A stretch of DNA of 64,000 nucleotides from Ignatzschineria larvae DSM 13226 (GTDB lineage Bacteria; Pseudomonadota; Gammaproteobacteria; Cardiobacteriales; Wohlfahrtiimonadaceae): the NCBI RefSeq assembly GCF_038500265.1, contig NZ_CP150637.1:1389501-1453500 (forward strand), given 5' to 3'. The notes below the pieces were generated by a model, which did no database searches, was not told the DNA's origin, and saw only the letters and a list, made by a program, of their open reading frames with translations. Shown piece after piece: positions 62,796-64,000 of the stretch (the first letter of the stretch is position 1; every line of letters starts with the position of its first letter). The translations under genes were made by a program, and so were the position numbers.

Positions 62796-64000
62796 ATGCA
62801 TACGCTTGCTCGCTTTGGGCGTTATCTACCCCTTATTTTGTCGATTCTCTTTACAATTTATGGATTATTCTTCGCTCATCATACCACAACTATATGGGTT
62901 CTGACGGGCATTACTGCGATTCTTTCAGTGATCGGAATCATCGATATCTCACAAAATAGTTACGCTGTCCGAAAAAATTACCCTATTGTCGGGAATCTGC
63001 GCTATCTACTCAAACATTTCCGCTCAGAAATCCGCCAATACTTTATCGAGTCAGATAACGATGCCGTTCCCTTTACCCATGCTGAACGCAAGCTTGTCTA
63101 CGCACGCGCTAAGAATATTGCGCAGGATTCTGTACAAGCATTTGGAACACTACAAAACACCTACGAACCAGGTTATCAATTTATTACCCATTCGATGGCA
63201 ACAGTCCCTGCAAGTGACCCTGCAACTTTCAGGGTGACCATCGGTGGTGATGATTGTCTTCACCCTTATTCTGCCTCTATTCTCAATATTTCCGCAATGA
63301 GTTTTGGTGCACTGAGCGCTCATGCAATCGAGGCACTCAATGGAGGTGCAAAAATGGGCAACTTTGCCCATGATACAGGGGAAGGCGGCATTAGCCCTTA
63401 TCACCGGAAACATGGTGGTGATCTGATTTGGGAATTAGGAAGCGGTTACTTTGGTTGCCGCACCGAAGATGGCTTCTTTGATCCTGTAAAATTTGAGCAA
63501 CAAGCGGCTGATCCTCAAATTAAGATGATTGAAATTAAGCTAAGCCAAGGCGCAAAACCAGGACATGGTGGCGTATTACCCAAAGATAAAATTAGTGAAG
63601 AGATCGCAGCAACTCGCGGAGTACCTCGAGATCGAGATTGTATCTCTCCCTCTAATCACAGTGCTTTCTCAACACCGATTCAGCTTCTTGAATTTATTAA
63701 GAAGCTCCGTGAATTAAGTGGTGGAAAACCTGTTGGCTTCAAGCTTTGTATCGGCCATCCCTGGGAGTTTATGGGGATTGCTAAAGCGATGCTTCTTACC
63801 AATATTCTCCCTGACTTTATTGTCGTAGATGGAAAAGAAGGTGGGACAGGTTCAGCCCCTATTGAATTTGCCGACCATATTGGAACGCCACTACAAGAAG
63901 GGCTACTCTTCGTACACAATGTTTTAGTGGGAACAGGCTTACGTAAAAAAATCCGAATTGGGGCTAGCGGTAAAATCATTACTGCATTTGATATCACTCG
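62796..64000 (+). CDS. FMN-binding glutamate synthase family protein (5' part, runs off right edge)
   Basis: The first about 401 codons of a protein that continues past the window. The ATG at 62796 follows AGGAG. After two N-terminal membrane segments (LPLILSILFTIYGLFF, TTIWVLTGITAILSVIGII) comes the GltS-type TIM barrel: SFGALSAHAIEALNGGAKMGNFAHDTGEGGISPYHRKHGGD, then KPGHGGVLPK, and VVDGKEGGTGSAPIEFADHIGTP. This matches the stand-alone family near 530 residues (PF01645) often called glutamate synthase subunit, which lacks the amidotransferase domain. Its true reaction is uncertain. The GltD/PyrK-like fusion at 57.5-60.9 kb is a possible electron donor. Confidence 0.85.
   Translation, partial: MHTLARFGRYLPLILSILFTIYGLFFAHHTTTIWVLTGITAILSVIGIIDISQNSYAVRKNYPIVGNLRYLLKHFRSEIRQYFIESDNDAVPFTHAERKLVYARAKNIAQDSVQAFGTLQNTYEPGYQFITHSMATVPASDPATFRVTIGGDDCLHPYSASILNISAMSFGALSAHAIEALNGGAKMGNFAHDTGEGGISPYHRKHGGDLIWELGSGYFGCRTEDGFFDPVKFEQQAADPQIKMIEIKLSQGAKPGHGGVLPKDKISEEIAATRGVPRDRDCISPSNHSAFSTPIQLLEFIKKLRELSGGKPVGFKLCIGHPWEFMGIAKAMLLTNILPDFIVVDGKEGGTGSAPIEFADHIGTPLQEGLLFVHNVLVGTGLRKKIRIGASGKIITAFDIT

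Noticed and set aside
1-64000. tRNA genes
   Set aside because: I looked for GGTTCGA-type T-arms with pairing acceptor stems and found no convincing cloverleaf; a covariance search would be decisive.

Overview
The window looks like chromosome of a low-G+C gammaproteobacterium. Its housekeeping genes (recJ, rluA, pssA, argG, trkA, cysZ, ampG, folA) are of gammaproteobacterial type, and intergenic DNA is AT-rich. Ignatzschineria or Wohlfahrtiimonas-like fly-associated bacteria are a reasonable guess, but that is an inference, not a search result. There is no rRNA, no tRNA that I could recognise, and no obvious transcription-factor gene.

Layout. 1-17.7 kb is an adhesin island on the minus strand. 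It holds the first 4,047 codons of a giant autotransporter that runs off the left edge, a complete IS5-family element (12250-13099) inserted just upstream of it, and a 1,463-residue trimeric autotransporter adhesin. Both adhesins begin with an extended signal peptide (ESPR). The giant protein carries nested tandem repeats: about six 453-bp units that themselves form two copies of a 1,359-bp higher-order unit, plus about fourteen 45-bp units. 18-24.6 kb holds tpx, a PTS_EIIC_2-type membrane protein, an M20 amidohydrolase followed by an MHS-family symporter, a lipoprotein-rluA pair and a small NIF3/YqfO-like protein. 25-29 kb is a Fur-type-box-headed siderophore ABC importer in ceuBCDE order. 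29-33.7 kb is a variable zone: intergenic repeats, nhaC, a broken Mu-like virion-morphogenesis gene, a compact folded-RNA candidate and a six-repeat type I-F CRISPR array with no cas genes nearby.

33.7-64 kb is mostly core genome: an aromatic amino-acid permease, slyB-like lipoprotein, secreted-type ATP-dependent DNA ligase, POT peptide transporter, recJ, tusA-like gene, rimI, a UDG-fold protein with degenerate active-site motifs, pssA, folA, cysZ, a DUF726 hydrolase, flavin reductase, acuI/yhdH, a 61-residue orphan, ampG, a short mgtE, a 5'-nucleotidase, trkA, argG, a GltD-PyrK-like fusion oxidoreductase, recX, a DUF721/DciA-like gene and the start of an FMN-binding glutamate-synthase-family gene.

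Two intergenic repeat families tie the window together. Family B is MITE-like (about 105-180 bp, ends resembling TATAGTAA....GGTT), with four copies. Family A is a GC-richer module of about 160-200 bp with five copies in two clusters and opposite orientations. Themes are surface adhesion, iron and ion uptake, peptide/amino-acid use and nitrogen metabolism.
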